Of a DNA stretch of 64,000 nt, positions 54,919-63,414 are shown one piece after another (the stretch's first letter is position 1; each line of letters opens with the position of its first letter). Made by a program: the position numbers and the translations under genes. The DNA comes from Pirellulales bacterium (GTDB taxonomy: Bacteria; Planctomycetota; Planctomycetia; Pirellulales; JACPPG01), in contig DASYDW010000121.1 in NCBI GenBank assembly GCA_036499395.1, positions 62,001 to 126,000 of the forward strand, written 5' to 3'. The notes under the pieces were generated by a model. It ran no database searches, was not told where the DNA came from, and saw nothing but the letters and a program-made list of their open reading frames with translations.

Positions 54919-56007
54919 ATGCCCACTCGTCGCACTATCCTTGCCCGCAGTCAGGCGTTTTGCGAACGCTTCGGACTGCAGTTGCCGATTCTGCTGGCGC
55001 CGATGTCCGGCGTCTCGCCCCCCGCGTTGTCGATCGCCGTGGCACAGGCCGGCGGACTTGGTTCGTGTGGAGCGCTGATGCTCGAGCCGCCGGCAATTCT
55101 GCAATGGGCGGCCAATGTGCGTGCCGGCACCACCGGCCCTTTTCAATTCAACTTGTGGATTCCCGATCCCCCGCCGCATCGCGACGCAGCGCACGAGGCG
55201 CGCCTGCGCGAATTCCTGGCGAAATGGGGCCCGACCGTGCCCCCCGAGGCCGGTACGACGACGCTGCCCGACTTTGCCGCGCAATGCGATGCCTTGCTGG
55301 AAACGGCGCCACGCGCCATATCGTCAGTGATGGGCCTGTTCCCCGCACCATTCGTCGCGCAGCTGAAAGAGCGCGGTATCGCCTGGATTGCCAACGTCTC
55401 GACCTTGGCCGAAGCGCGTGCCGCCGAAGAGGCCGGCGCCGACGTCGTGGCGGTACAAGGCATGGAAGCCGGCGGGCATCGCGGCTCGTTCGATGCGGCC
55501 GCCGCCGAGCGGACGATGGTCGGCCTGTTCGCCCTGTTGCCCGCCGTGGTCGATGCGGTGCGCGTGCCCGTGGTTGCCACAGGAGGAATCGCCGACGCGC
55601 GCGGCGTGGCCGCGGCCCTGGTGCTGGGGGCATCGGCCGCACAGATCGGCACCGGTTTTCTGCGCTGCCCCGAGGCCGGCATCGACCCGGCCTGGGCCGA
55701 TGCGATTTCCAAAACGCCGCCGGAAGGGACGCAGATCACACGCGCCTTCAGCGGCCGCGCCGGTCGTGGCATCGCGACCGAGTATGTTCGCGCCGCGGCC
55801 GCCGACGATGCTCCCCGCCCCGCCCCCTACCCCGTCCAGCGCGGATTGACGGCCGCCATGCGCACAGCCGCGCAGCAAACTCACAATGTCCAGCGGATGC
55901 AAGCCTGGGCCGGCCAGAGCGCGGCGCTGGCACGCGCCATTCCGGCCGGCGAACTGGTGAAGGAACTATGGCAAGGCACGCTCGACCTGCTCGGCCCGAC
56001 GATATAA
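54919..56007 (+). CDS. Nitronate monooxygenase (2-nitropropane dioxygenase family)
   Basis: This FMN-dependent TIM-barrel protein has 362 residues from ATG 54919. Visible motifs are LPILLAPMSGVSPPALSIAVAQAGGLGS at the N terminus, GADVVAVQGMEAGGHRG (phosphate and flavin binding) and VVATGGIADARGVAAALVLGASAAQIGTGFL. The family oxidises alkyl nitronates and propionate-3-nitronate. Some relatives are enoyl-ACP reductases (FabK), so the exact substrate is open. It converges on the sialidase-like gene. Confidence 0.87.
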   Translation: MPTRRTILARSQAFCERFGLQLPILLAPMSGVSPPALSIAVAQAGGLGSCGALMLEPPAILQWAANVRAGTTGPFQFNLWIPDPPPHRDAAHEARLREFLAKWGPTVPPEAGTTTLPDFAAQCDALLETAPRAISSVMGLFPAPFVAQLKERGIAWIANVSTLAEARAAEEAGADVVAVQGMEAGGHRGSFDAAAAERTMVGLFALLPAVVDAVRVPVVATGGIADARGVAAALVLGASAAQIGTGFLRCPEAGIDPAWADAISKTPPEGTQITRAFSGRAGRGIATEYVRAAAADDAPRPAPYPVQRGLTAAMRTAAQQTHNVQRMQAWAGQSAALARAIPAGELVKELWQGTLDLLGPTI

Positions 56008-56047
56008 CTTCCCAGCCAAGCCGATCACGCGCGGTGCCGCCGCCTGC

Positions 56048-57619
56048 TCAATCCGGCCGCTCGAATTGCGTCAGCCAGTCTTCGTTGAACTCCACGTGCT
56101 TGATCGCGTAACGCCGGAACGTATACGTGACGTGTATCTTTCCGTCGGCCGCTTGAATGATGCATGGGTAGGAATACTCGCCCGGGTTGCATTCCAGGCT
56201 GAGCGGCTTCTCCCACGATTTTCCTTCGTCGAGCGAGCGCACGATCGATAGCGGCGTCCGCTTGGTCTGCGAATCGTTGTACACCAGCAGCAAGTGACCG
56301 TTCGCAAGCTTGGTCATCGTGATGCCGGCGTCCGGGTTTTGCAGCGGCGTGGCTTCGGCTTTGCTCCAGGTTTGGCCTGCGTCGCGCGACTCGATGCGTG
56401 TTAAAAACCGGGCGTGCCGCAGCATCGCGAGCAAGCTGCCGTCGCGGCGCTCAATCACGGCCGGCTGGCTACCGCCATCGGTAAAGCCGGCCCGTTCCCA
56501 CGACATGGCTCCCGGTTTGTGCGTCAGGAAATACGAACCTTCGACTTCGCCCTGCAATCCTTCGACCGGCAACAGGAGCGTGCCATTCCCGAGCGTGATC
56601 GGCGGATTGCGCGGCACGCACCACATCGTTTCCGCAAACATCGGCTGATCGTCGCTCCACGTCACGCCGTCATCGGCTGACGTGCGATAGAACAGCCGGC
56701 ATCGATCCCAACCGCTGCCGCGTCCCATCGGATGTGTACCGTCCATGCGGCACCAGACGATCCACACGCGCTTTTCGGCGTCGCGAAAGATCACGCCATT
56801 GCCCGGCGGCGTCGGACCACCAGGGATCAGAACCTGCGGCGTGCTCCAATTCTTCTCGCCAGGCTTCTTGCGCGCCAGGAACAATGCCTGGTCATGCGCC
56901 GATTCATACGTCCCGCCGTACCATAAACAAAGCAGCTCGCCATTGCCCGCTTCGCAGATGGTCGAGCAGTGATGGGCCGGCGCGAACGGAATCTTTTCGA
57001 ATACCAACTCGGACGAAAACGCGATCGTGCCGTAAGGATCGTTGAGCTCCTGTTTCTGCCCAGCCTCGGCGATCGGTGTTCCCCTTACGGGAGCCGACGG
57101 CGCAGCGACCGCTTGCTTGCGCAGCACGCTCATCACGGCCGCTTCGTATGCCTCGCGTCCTTTTTCGTCAGCGACTCCGCCGTGAAACACCAGCTTGCCA
57201 GTTCCGTCGAGCAGAAATAGCTCAGGCGTTGTCGTGGCACCTAAATGACGCGCCACCGCGCCGTCTGGGTCGCGGTAGATCGGAAAGATTGATCCGCGCC
57301 GCTGCGCAAAATTGCGCAACTCGTCGCTCGATTCCGCCGCGTTCGATGACACGCCTACGACCAGCACGTGCCGGTAGCGAAATTTGCTGTACAGTTTGTT
57401 GACCTCGCCGATCGCCCGTTCAGTAGCCGGGCAGCGGCTCGAGAGAAACAGCACGGCCGTGGCCGGGCGTTCGGCGTAGTTATTCATTTCGATCGTGTCG
57501 CCGGCCAGCGTCGACAGTTTCACCGGACCGGCCGCCGCGCCGATCTCGAGCGCGACCGCACGCGCGGGAATGCCCGTCGCGGCAAGCGTCATTAACAACG
57601 TGTACAGCACGCATCTCAT
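56048..57619 (-). CDS. Fusion of a thioredoxin-like domain and a sialidase-type BNR propeller
   Basis: The 523-residue secreted protein starts at ATG 57619 after GAGGAAAAC, with a signal peptide (LYTLLMTLAATGIPARAVA). Residues about 25-165 form a peroxiredoxin/TlpA-like thioredoxin fold (TAVLFLSSRCPATERAI with a single Cys, then GATTTPELFLLDGTGKLVFHG at the cis-Pro). Residues about 190-520 form a sialidase-like six-bladed propeller with BNR-type S.D.G.TW boxes (SADDGVTWSD, SRDAGQTWSK, SLDEGKSWEK) and an Arg-rich site (GNGVIFRD, RNPPITLGNGTLLLP). It may be an exo-sialidase or related hydrolase. The fusion is unusual. Confidence 0.8.
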   Translation of the reverse strand: MRCVLYTLLMTLAATGIPARAVALEIGAAAGPVKLSTLAGDTIEMNNYAERPATAVLFLSSRCPATERAIGEVNKLYSKFRYRHVLVVGVSSNAAESSDELRNFAQRRGSIFPIYRDPDGAVARHLGATTTPELFLLDGTGKLVFHGGVADEKGREAYEAAVMSVLRKQAVAAPSAPVRGTPIAEAGQKQELNDPYGTIAFSSELVFEKIPFAPAHHCSTICEAGNGELLCLWYGGTYESAHDQALFLARKKPGEKNWSTPQVLIPGGPTPPGNGVIFRDAEKRVWIVWCRMDGTHPMGRGSGWDRCRLFYRTSADDGVTWSDDQPMFAETMWCVPRNPPITLGNGTLLLPVEGLQGEVEGSYFLTHKPGAMSWERAGFTDGGSQPAVIERRDGSLLAMLRHARFLTRIESRDAGQTWSKAEATPLQNPDAGITMTKLANGHLLLVYNDSQTKRTPLSIVRSLDEGKSWEKPLSLECNPGEYSYPCIIQAADGKIHVTYTFRRYAIKHVEFNEDWLTQFERPD

Positions 57620-57858
57620 AAATGTTTTCCTCGGCACGTTCCAAGACCGGTGCGGCGCAAAGTCCGCAGCCGCTGCACTATAGGCGGCCTCGTCACGGCG
57701 CTCAAATTGCCGGTCGTAGCGAATATAGACCCACCGGGCCGTGACCTATAATTGCCCCAGGGATGGCCAGGCGGCAGCCTTCTGAAAGTGGAAACACGAT
57801 TTTGCCCGTCGTCAGAAAGGCGCGACGGACCGACGATTCGAACCGCGAGGTGTTTGCC

Positions 57859-58485
57859 ATGCTCCGCCGAAAATTCATGTTCTGGGTCGGTTTCGGCCTG
57901 TTCGGTCTATCCGAAAAGCTGCGCGCCAATTCTCTCGACGATCTGGCCGCGGCGCTGATGCGCACCACAGAACCGAAGACGCCCACGACTGCGTCAGCCG
58001 TGACGCCCGAGCATTGGAGCATGGCCGGCAATAACACCTGGCGTTGGTACGAACGCGAAAACCTGATCGACGGTCGCTGGAAAATCACCGGCATCACGAC
58101 TCCGGTCGATCGCATCACCGGCGAGCGCTACACAGGCCGAACCGGATACCTCGACGAAAGCCTGGTCCCGGCGCAATTTCGCGGCGTTACGCCGGCCAGC
58201 CATAGCGAACCAATCCCGAACGCCGGGCTCGATAGCGACGCGGGCAAGTCCAGCGCCCTGCGCATCGCACGACACGGCCGTCCCCCTAGCCGGTGGCTGC
58301 GCAGCCTCAACGCCAACGAACTGCACACCTGGCTGCGCACGATCGACCCGCCCGAGGCGGGCGTCGAAGGGATGACCTTCTTCGAGCATCTGACGCGCGA
58401 CCACTCGTTCGACGCCGGAAAGATCACGGGCTTGGACGATTCCGATCTAGCCAAGCTGCACGCCGCGGCGCACGCCGGCTACTAG
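57859..58485 (+). CDS. Protein of unknown function with N-terminal hydrophobic segment
   Basis: ATG 57859 follows GAGGTG at 57846-57851 and gives 208 residues. The N terminus is hydrophobic (KFMFWVGFGLFGLSEKLRAN) and may be a signal or membrane anchor. The mature part shows W-rich motifs (WSMAGNNTWRWYERENLIDGRWKITG, RWLRSLNANELHTWLRTIDPP). No known family is recognised. The C-terminal half is acidic and His-rich (MTFFEHLTRDHSFD). It converges on the hydrolase gene with 57 bases between. Confidence 0.65.
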   Translation: MLRRKFMFWVGFGLFGLSEKLRANSLDDLAAALMRTTEPKTPTTASAVTPEHWSMAGNNTWRWYERENLIDGRWKITGITTPVDRITGERYTGRTGYLDESLVPAQFRGVTPASHSEPIPNAGLDSDAGKSSALRIARHGRPPSRWLRSLNANELHTWLRTIDPPEAGVEGMTFFEHLTRDHSFDAGKITGLDDSDLAKLHAAAHAGY

Positions 58486-58542
58486 CCGCAGCGTGGCTTG
58501 TTTTATCAACCGCGAGTGCCCCAGTGCGCAACGCCCCAATCA

Positions 58543-59922
58543 CTAGCGGGCCGGTCCGCGATGGACTTCTGGATAGACCGCCGGATCATCGATCACAGGC
58601 ACGTTTTCCCCCAACAACTGTTGCCGAAAGAATCCGCTGACCAGCGCGTTGACGATCTTCACGGCGCGTGTCCCCTCGATCGTGCCAACGTCTTGGCTGG
58701 CAGTTGCTTTCGAGAGCGGTGATGACGCCGCGAGCAGCACGACGTCGCTGGCAAAGGTTTGATGCCGCGCGCCGTGGATGGTTATCAAGCGATCCGTCGG
58801 GGCGCGCAGGCCATTATAGGTCGAGAGACGGCGCTTCGTCAGATCCGGCGGAGCAGAACCGTCATCGCCGCGGCGGATCACCGTCTTCGGCGCGCCCGCG
58901 CCACGCTTTTTATCTTCCGCGCCTTTGTCGATCGTCTTCCCGGATTCCTCGGGAGATTTATCTCCCTCGCGCCGGACATGTACGTTGCCCGGGGGGAGCT
59001 TTGAAAGATCCGGAGGCTCGGAACAGAGCCATAGGAATTTCTCGCGAATCTTTTCGCCGTCGGTGCTGCTGAAGTCCGAACCGTCGAGATTCATGCCGGC
59101 ACGAAAGCGTTCGTCACGCGCGACGGTCGCGGCCGCCGCCGCACCCCCAAAGGAATGTCCGAAGGCGCCCAATCGATCCAGCCGCAGCGATCCCTGCAGT
59201 CGACCGTCATTACTATTCAGCGTCGCTAACCAATCGGCCACAAAGCGCACGTCGGCAATCCATACTTCGCCGATCGCATCACGATGGTCTTGAATCGTGC
59301 GTGGCGAGATGGCAGGGTCTCGCTTATCGCGCTCGAATTGTGTGCCCGCATCATTTGCACGCACCGTGCGGCCATCGGGAAACACGGTTACGCCAGTGCT
59401 ATACGTGTGGCAAATGCTGACAACCACGAAACCTTGGCTGGCCAAGTCCTCCAACGTCGCGGTGTAAAAGAGAGGATGAGTTTGGAAGCCCGGCGAGAAT
59501 ATCACAACCGGGAAGCCGGCTGTCGACAGCAAGGGCGCGGCGTTTTCCACAGCGTGACAGCGCAGCCGCTGCGCATACGAGGCGGGCTTGTGGTACGCCT
59601 CGGCAATGGCAGTCGCCAGTCTCTCCTCGGCGTAGGGCGAAGAAACCGCATCGGCCGCCACCTGGGCCGGATAGTGAACGATGACCACAAATTCGCGCAC
59701 ATCGTCGTCATCCGCGGTGAAAATCTCCTTCCGCGATCGATCGATCAAGGCGTAGCTAGCTCGTCCAACGCTGTAGCGGCCCGTGGGCTTCGGTAACTCG
59801 ATCGGTGAGGTGGCGGCACTGTTGGCTCCCTCGGGTTCTGCCGCGCCAGCCGCAAAAGCAACGTTCAAATAAGCACATGCCACGATCGCCGTGACGAGTC
59901 TGCCGCACGTCGTCTGCCGCAT
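58543..59922 (-). CDS. Secreted alpha/beta hydrolase, PAF-acetylhydrolase-like
   Basis: The 459-residue protein starts at ATG 59922 after AAGGAGC, with a signal peptide (LVTAIVACAYLNVAFAAGAAE). The hydrolase core shows FPVVIFSPGFQTHPLFYTATLEDLASQGFVVV, the nucleophile GHSFGG and a late GARHQTF holding the likely catalytic His. The layout matches platelet-activating-factor acetylhydrolase-like or dienelactone-type esterases. A charged insertion (about 340-380: VRREGDKSPEESGKTIDKGA) splits the cap region. The substrate is unknown. The frame is open further upstream, but it would overlap the divergent gene. Confidence 0.8.
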   Translation of the reverse strand: MRQTTCGRLVTAIVACAYLNVAFAAGAAEPEGANSAATSPIELPKPTGRYSVGRASYALIDRSRKEIFTADDDDVREFVVIVHYPAQVAADAVSSPYAEERLATAIAEAYHKPASYAQRLRCHAVENAAPLLSTAGFPVVIFSPGFQTHPLFYTATLEDLASQGFVVVSICHTYSTGVTVFPDGRTVRANDAGTQFERDKRDPAISPRTIQDHRDAIGEVWIADVRFVADWLATLNSNDGRLQGSLRLDRLGAFGHSFGGAAAAATVARDERFRAGMNLDGSDFSSTDGEKIREKFLWLCSEPPDLSKLPPGNVHVRREGDKSPEESGKTIDKGAEDKKRGAGAPKTVIRRGDDGSAPPDLTKRRLSTYNGLRAPTDRLITIHGARHQTFASDVVLLAASSPLSKATASQDVGTIEGTRAVKIVNALVSGFFRQQLLGENVPVIDDPAVYPEVHRGPAR

Positions 59923-60065
59923 TATTTGCTCCTTAGCACTGGGCATCGCCGGAATAGGAACTTCGGATAATGAGTTACCGGCAGCCGCGAAATCTTTCAC
60001 TACGGCGAAGGTTTGTCGATCGCCCCGCTTGGTTTTCTGGCCCGCTCGGCGATAATCTACGTCGC

Positions 60066-61244
60066 ATGTCGAGCGCCGCTTCCAGCACACCGAAGGATAC
60101 GCTCTCCGGGTTGCGCGTGGCTTTTGCCGGCAAATTGGCCGGATTGAGCAAACGCGAAGCCCAGCAACTGCTGCGCGCGCATGGCGCGACGCCTGTCGAC
60201 GATCTGGCCGGGGCCGACCTGGTGGTGCTCGGCGAAGGCGCACCAAGCCCGGCGATTGGCGAATTGCTGGGGGGCGAAGCGCGGCAAGCGCTCGAAGATG
60301 GCAAGCTTGTGGCCCTTAACGAAACGCAACTCTGGCAGCGACTCGGTCTGATCGAGCAGGATCAAAACGTCAGCCGTCGATACACGCCGGCCATTCTGGC
60401 GGAACTCGTCGGCGTGCCGGTCGCCACCGTGCGTCGCTGGCATCAGCGCGGCTTGCTCGTGGCAGGACGCCAGTTCGGGCAACTGGCGTATTTCGATTTC
60501 GCGCAGGTCGCCACAGCGAGGCAGCTTGCGGCGCTCGCCGCGGCCGGCGTTTCGCAACGGCAGATCGAAAAGCAATTCACGGCCCTAGCCCGCTGGTTCC
60601 CCGACTCGCAGGATGCGCCGGCCCAGGCGCCGCTGGTGGTCGAAGGAAAACGCTTGTTGGTGCGATCCGGCGACGGTCTGGTCGAGGCACACGGCCAGCA
60701 GCGGCTCGATTTCGATAGCCGCGATTCGGCCGACGGTGAACCTGCCACAACCCCCGTTGTGCCGCTGGGCGCCCCGGTCGAAGTCCCCCTGGCCGGCCCA
60801 GGCGAGATGGTGGAAATCGCGCACACCTTGGAAGAAGGGGGACAGCTCGACCTGGCCGCCGAGATGTATCGTGCGGCATTGGCAGCCGGCGGTCCTCATC
60901 CCGAAACCTGCTTTGCCCTGGCCGACGTGTTGTATCGCTTGGGAGAAGTTGGCGCCGCCCGCGAGCGCTATTACATGGCCATCGAGTTAGACGAGAATTA
61001 CGTCGAAGCGCGAGCCAACCTGGGCTGCGTGCTGGCCGAAACTGGGCAATTCGATCTTGCAGTTTCGGCCTTTGAGGGTGCCTTGGCCCACCATCAGGAT
61101 TTTCCCGACGCGCACTATCACCTCGGTCGCGTACTCGATGATCTGGGTCGCACGGATCAAGCTGCCGAGCACTGGCAGCGGTTTCTCGAACTGGCCCCGG
61201 ATAGCCCTTGGGCCGCCACGGCGCGCGAACGCCTTTCTCTTTAG
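60066..61244 (+). CDS. Protein with BRCT-like, MerR-type HTH and TPR domains
   Basis: The 392-residue protein (ATG 60066) has three parts. Residues about 12-85 resemble a BRCT domain (LRVAFAGKLAGLSKREAQQLLRAHGATPVDDLAGADLVVLGE), as in DNA ligase. Residues about 105-165 form a MerR-like winged helix (RRYTPAILAELVGVPVATVRRWHQRGLL, YFDFAQVATARQLAALAAAGVS). Residues about 235-390 are TPR repeats (AARERYYMAIELDENYVEARANLG). DNA-end or damage sensing with protein recruitment is a guess from the parts. It is divergent from the hydrolase gene. Confidence 0.78.
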   Translation: MSSAASSTPKDTLSGLRVAFAGKLAGLSKREAQQLLRAHGATPVDDLAGADLVVLGEGAPSPAIGELLGGEARQALEDGKLVALNETQLWQRLGLIEQDQNVSRRYTPAILAELVGVPVATVRRWHQRGLLVAGRQFGQLAYFDFAQVATARQLAALAAAGVSQRQIEKQFTALARWFPDSQDAPAQAPLVVEGKRLLVRSGDGLVEAHGQQRLDFDSRDSADGEPATTPVVPLGAPVEVPLAGPGEMVEIAHTLEEGGQLDLAAEMYRAALAAGGPHPETCFALADVLYRLGEVGAARERYYMAIELDENYVEARANLGCVLAETGQFDLAVSAFEGALAHHQDFPDAHYHLGRVLDDLGRTDQAAEHWQRFLELAPDSPWAATARERLSL

Positions 61245-61388
61245 CTGGCCTGTGCGATGCGCGTGACGGCCGTGCTCTCGGCGGCATCTAATCGCCAATC
61301 GCGTTGTGTGCGCTGGCGCCTGCTCGCGATCTGGAAGGTGTTATGCCAACGATAGTTATTGCAATTCGTTTGGCCTGATCGCGGCATC

Positions 61389-61411
61389 TGGGGGTTGCAA
61401 AATGACCCCCA
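61389..61411. repeat. Inverted repeat between the BRCT/TPR gene and the membrane protein gene
   Basis: GGGGGT (61390-61395) pairs with ACCCCC (61405-61410), extended by one T/A pair, around a 9-base loop. It lies in the 286-bp gap downstream of the BRCT/TPR gene. No U tract follows on either strand. It may be a weak terminator or leader hairpin. Confidence 0.35.
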
Positions 61412-61530
61412 AAACGTATCTTGCAAGGGAGTTACGGTCGCTGCCAGACCGCAGGTAGGGTGACGAAAATCGAGCGCGCGACCTGGCATGAGCTGTCGCG
61501 CGGCCTGTAGACTTGGCGAGCGCGGGTGAC

Positions 61531-62868
61531 ATGGATCAGTTTCTCTATAGATACACGCCGATCGATCCAACGACGTGGGTTTACCTATCGTCGTTGTTGA
61601 CGATCGCCATCTATTTCAAGTTCAGTCGCGTCTGGAGTGTGCGCAACCTGGATCTGGTTGGGCTCATTGCTCTGGCCCCCGGCCTGCTGATGGTGCAACA
61701 GGGGGGAACGGCCGGCCACGTCGGATACGCCTGGCTGTTCGCCACCGGCGGATTCTTTCTCGTCCGGCTGCTGGTCGACCCCATGATGGTTCGCCGCCCG
61801 CTGTTGGAACCGAACCTCTCGCCGGGTGGATTGACGTTCGCCGCCGTTTCGCTGTGCGTCTTCCTCATGGTCAATGCCATGACGCGCGAAATCACGGACA
61901 GCGATCTCGATGGTCCTCGCCGCCTCGACGAACTGCTCTCGAACACCGAAACACAGGAAGAAGCCGATGCGAGCCTGGCCACGCACGGCCCGGCGTATCC
62001 CTGGATGCACCTGCTGGCCAGCATTCCCACCAAAACGCTAGTTGTTAAAGAATCCGCCGACACCGTGGCCCCCGAGCAATTGCGCGAGCTGGAGTATTCG
62101 ACCACCGTGCGCCTGATGGCCATTCTCTCGCACCTGGCCGTCGTGACAGGCATGGTGCTGATCGGCGCGCGGCATTTTGGCAGTGCGCGCACGGGCGTTG
62201 CGGCGGCGACCTTGTACTTGCTGCTTCCCTACACCGCGCAAATGACCGGCCGTGTCGAACACGTGCTGCCTGCGGCGCTCGTTGTGTGGGCGGTGTTCGC
62301 CTATCGGCGCCCGATGATTGCCGGCATCCTGCTGGGCCTGGCGACGGGCGTGATCTACTATCCGATTTTCTTGCTGCCCTTATGGGTCGGCTTCTACTGG
62401 CACCGCGGCTTGCTGCGATTCTCGGTCGGATTTCTGGCGATGCTGGTCGTCGTAATTGGATTGCAGTTCTTCGCCGTCGGCGGCATCGAGCCACTGTTGA
62501 AGCAAGCCCGCGAGGTGTTTGGCTGGACCAGCCTATCGCCGCAGGACACCAGCGGCTTCTGGAGCTTCAACGAATCGACGAACCCGTATCGCCTCTCGGT
62601 GCTGGCCGGCTACGCGGCACTGTGTGCCAGCTTCGCATTGTGGCCGGCGCAAAAGAACCTCGGCACGCTGCTAAGCTGTTCGGCCGTCGTGATGCTGGGA
62701 ACGCAATTCTGGCAGCCGCAAGAGGGCGGCCTGTTCATGGGCTGGTACCTGCCGCTATTGCTGCTGACGATCTTCCGGCCAAACCTCGAAGACCGGGTCG
62801 CCCTGAGCGTCCTGGGCGATGGCTGGCTCTCGTACCGCAAGCGTGCGCCTTCGATCCGGGCCGCATAG
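61531..62868 (+). CDS. Polytopic membrane protein, possibly a glycosyltransferase-like protein
   Basis: The 445-residue protein (ATG 61531) has eight or more membrane helices (YLSSLLTIAIYFKF, LVGLIALAPGLLMV, MAILSHLAVVTGMVLI, FLLPLWVGFYW, FSVGFLAMLVVVIGLQFF). The arrangement resembles GT-C-type polyprenol-phosphate glycosyltransferases, but the periplasmic Asp motif of GT39 is not clear. Function therefore stays open. A TTG at 61513 would add six residues. Confidence 0.6.
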   Translation: MDQFLYRYTPIDPTTWVYLSSLLTIAIYFKFSRVWSVRNLDLVGLIALAPGLLMVQQGGTAGHVGYAWLFATGGFFLVRLLVDPMMVRRPLLEPNLSPGGLTFAAVSLCVFLMVNAMTREITDSDLDGPRRLDELLSNTETQEEADASLATHGPAYPWMHLLASIPTKTLVVKESADTVAPEQLRELEYSTTVRLMAILSHLAVVTGMVLIGARHFGSARTGVAAATLYLLLPYTAQMTGRVEHVLPAALVVWAVFAYRRPMIAGILLGLATGVIYYPIFLLPLWVGFYWHRGLLRFSVGFLAMLVVVIGLQFFAVGGIEPLLKQAREVFGWTSLSPQDTSGFWSFNESTNPYRLSVLAGYAALCASFALWPAQKNLGTLLSCSAVVMLGTQFWQPQEGGLFMGWYLPLLLLTIFRPNLEDRVALSVLGDGWLSYRKRAPSIRAA

Positions 62869-62963
62869 TTGTCGGCGAGAGAGCGTGGAATACGGCGGCG
62901 CTGACGTTCTTTGCGATACGCGCCGTCGTGACGTACGTGATGGCCGATGCGTCCGCCGGCAAG

Positions 62964-63347
62964 CTATTCAGCCAGTGTACCCGGGCTGACGCCGATATCG
63001 ACGATTGAGCACGCCATCACGACGTTCAGCCCCAGTTGTTCGGCACGCGTGACGACCTCGGAACTTTCCGTGCCGGGGTTGAGCCACAATTCGTCGCAGC
63101 CGCGGGCTGCAATTTCGTCCAGCAGCTTCAGCACAACCGGCGGCGGCAGATAAACGCTGATGCGGTTGAGTTTTCCGCCCGGCACCTCGGCCAAGGTGTG
63201 CGAAACCGAGAGCCCTTCGATCTCGCCCCCCTTGGGATTCACCGGGTAAACGTCATACCCCTGTTGCAGATACGCCCGCACGGCCTTGTTGCCGAATTTC
63301 GTTCGATCGGGACTGGCTCCGAGAACAGCGATCGTGGGTTTTGACAT
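62964..63347 (-). CDS. CoA-binding domain protein
   Basis: The 127-residue protein starts at ATG 63347 after GGAGGGAGCC. It is a single Rossmann CoA-binding domain of the YccU type: PTIAVLGASPDRTKFGNKAVRAYLQQGYDVYPVNPKG, SVYLPPPVV, LWLNPGTES. Such stand-alone proteins bind CoA or acyl-CoA, with no fixed enzymatic role. The gene lies 67 bases downstream of the HEAT gene on the same strand. Confidence 0.9.
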   Translation of the reverse strand: MSKPTIAVLGASPDRTKFGNKAVRAYLQQGYDVYPVNPKGGEIEGLSVSHTLAEVPGGKLNRISVYLPPPVVLKLLDEIAARGCDELWLNPGTESSEVVTRAEQLGLNVVMACSIVDIGVSPGTLAE

Positions 63348-63414
63348 GTTGGCTCCCTCCAAAGATCATTGAACCATTGTCGCGCGGGATTCAGGCCGCG
63401 CTTCGCTCAGCCGG

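Noticed and set aside
54822..56111. 429-residue plus-strand frame overlapping the nitronate monooxygenase
   Set aside because: It is a shifted frame of the same DNA with Arg-rich low-complexity sequence. The monooxygenase frame has the flavin motifs.
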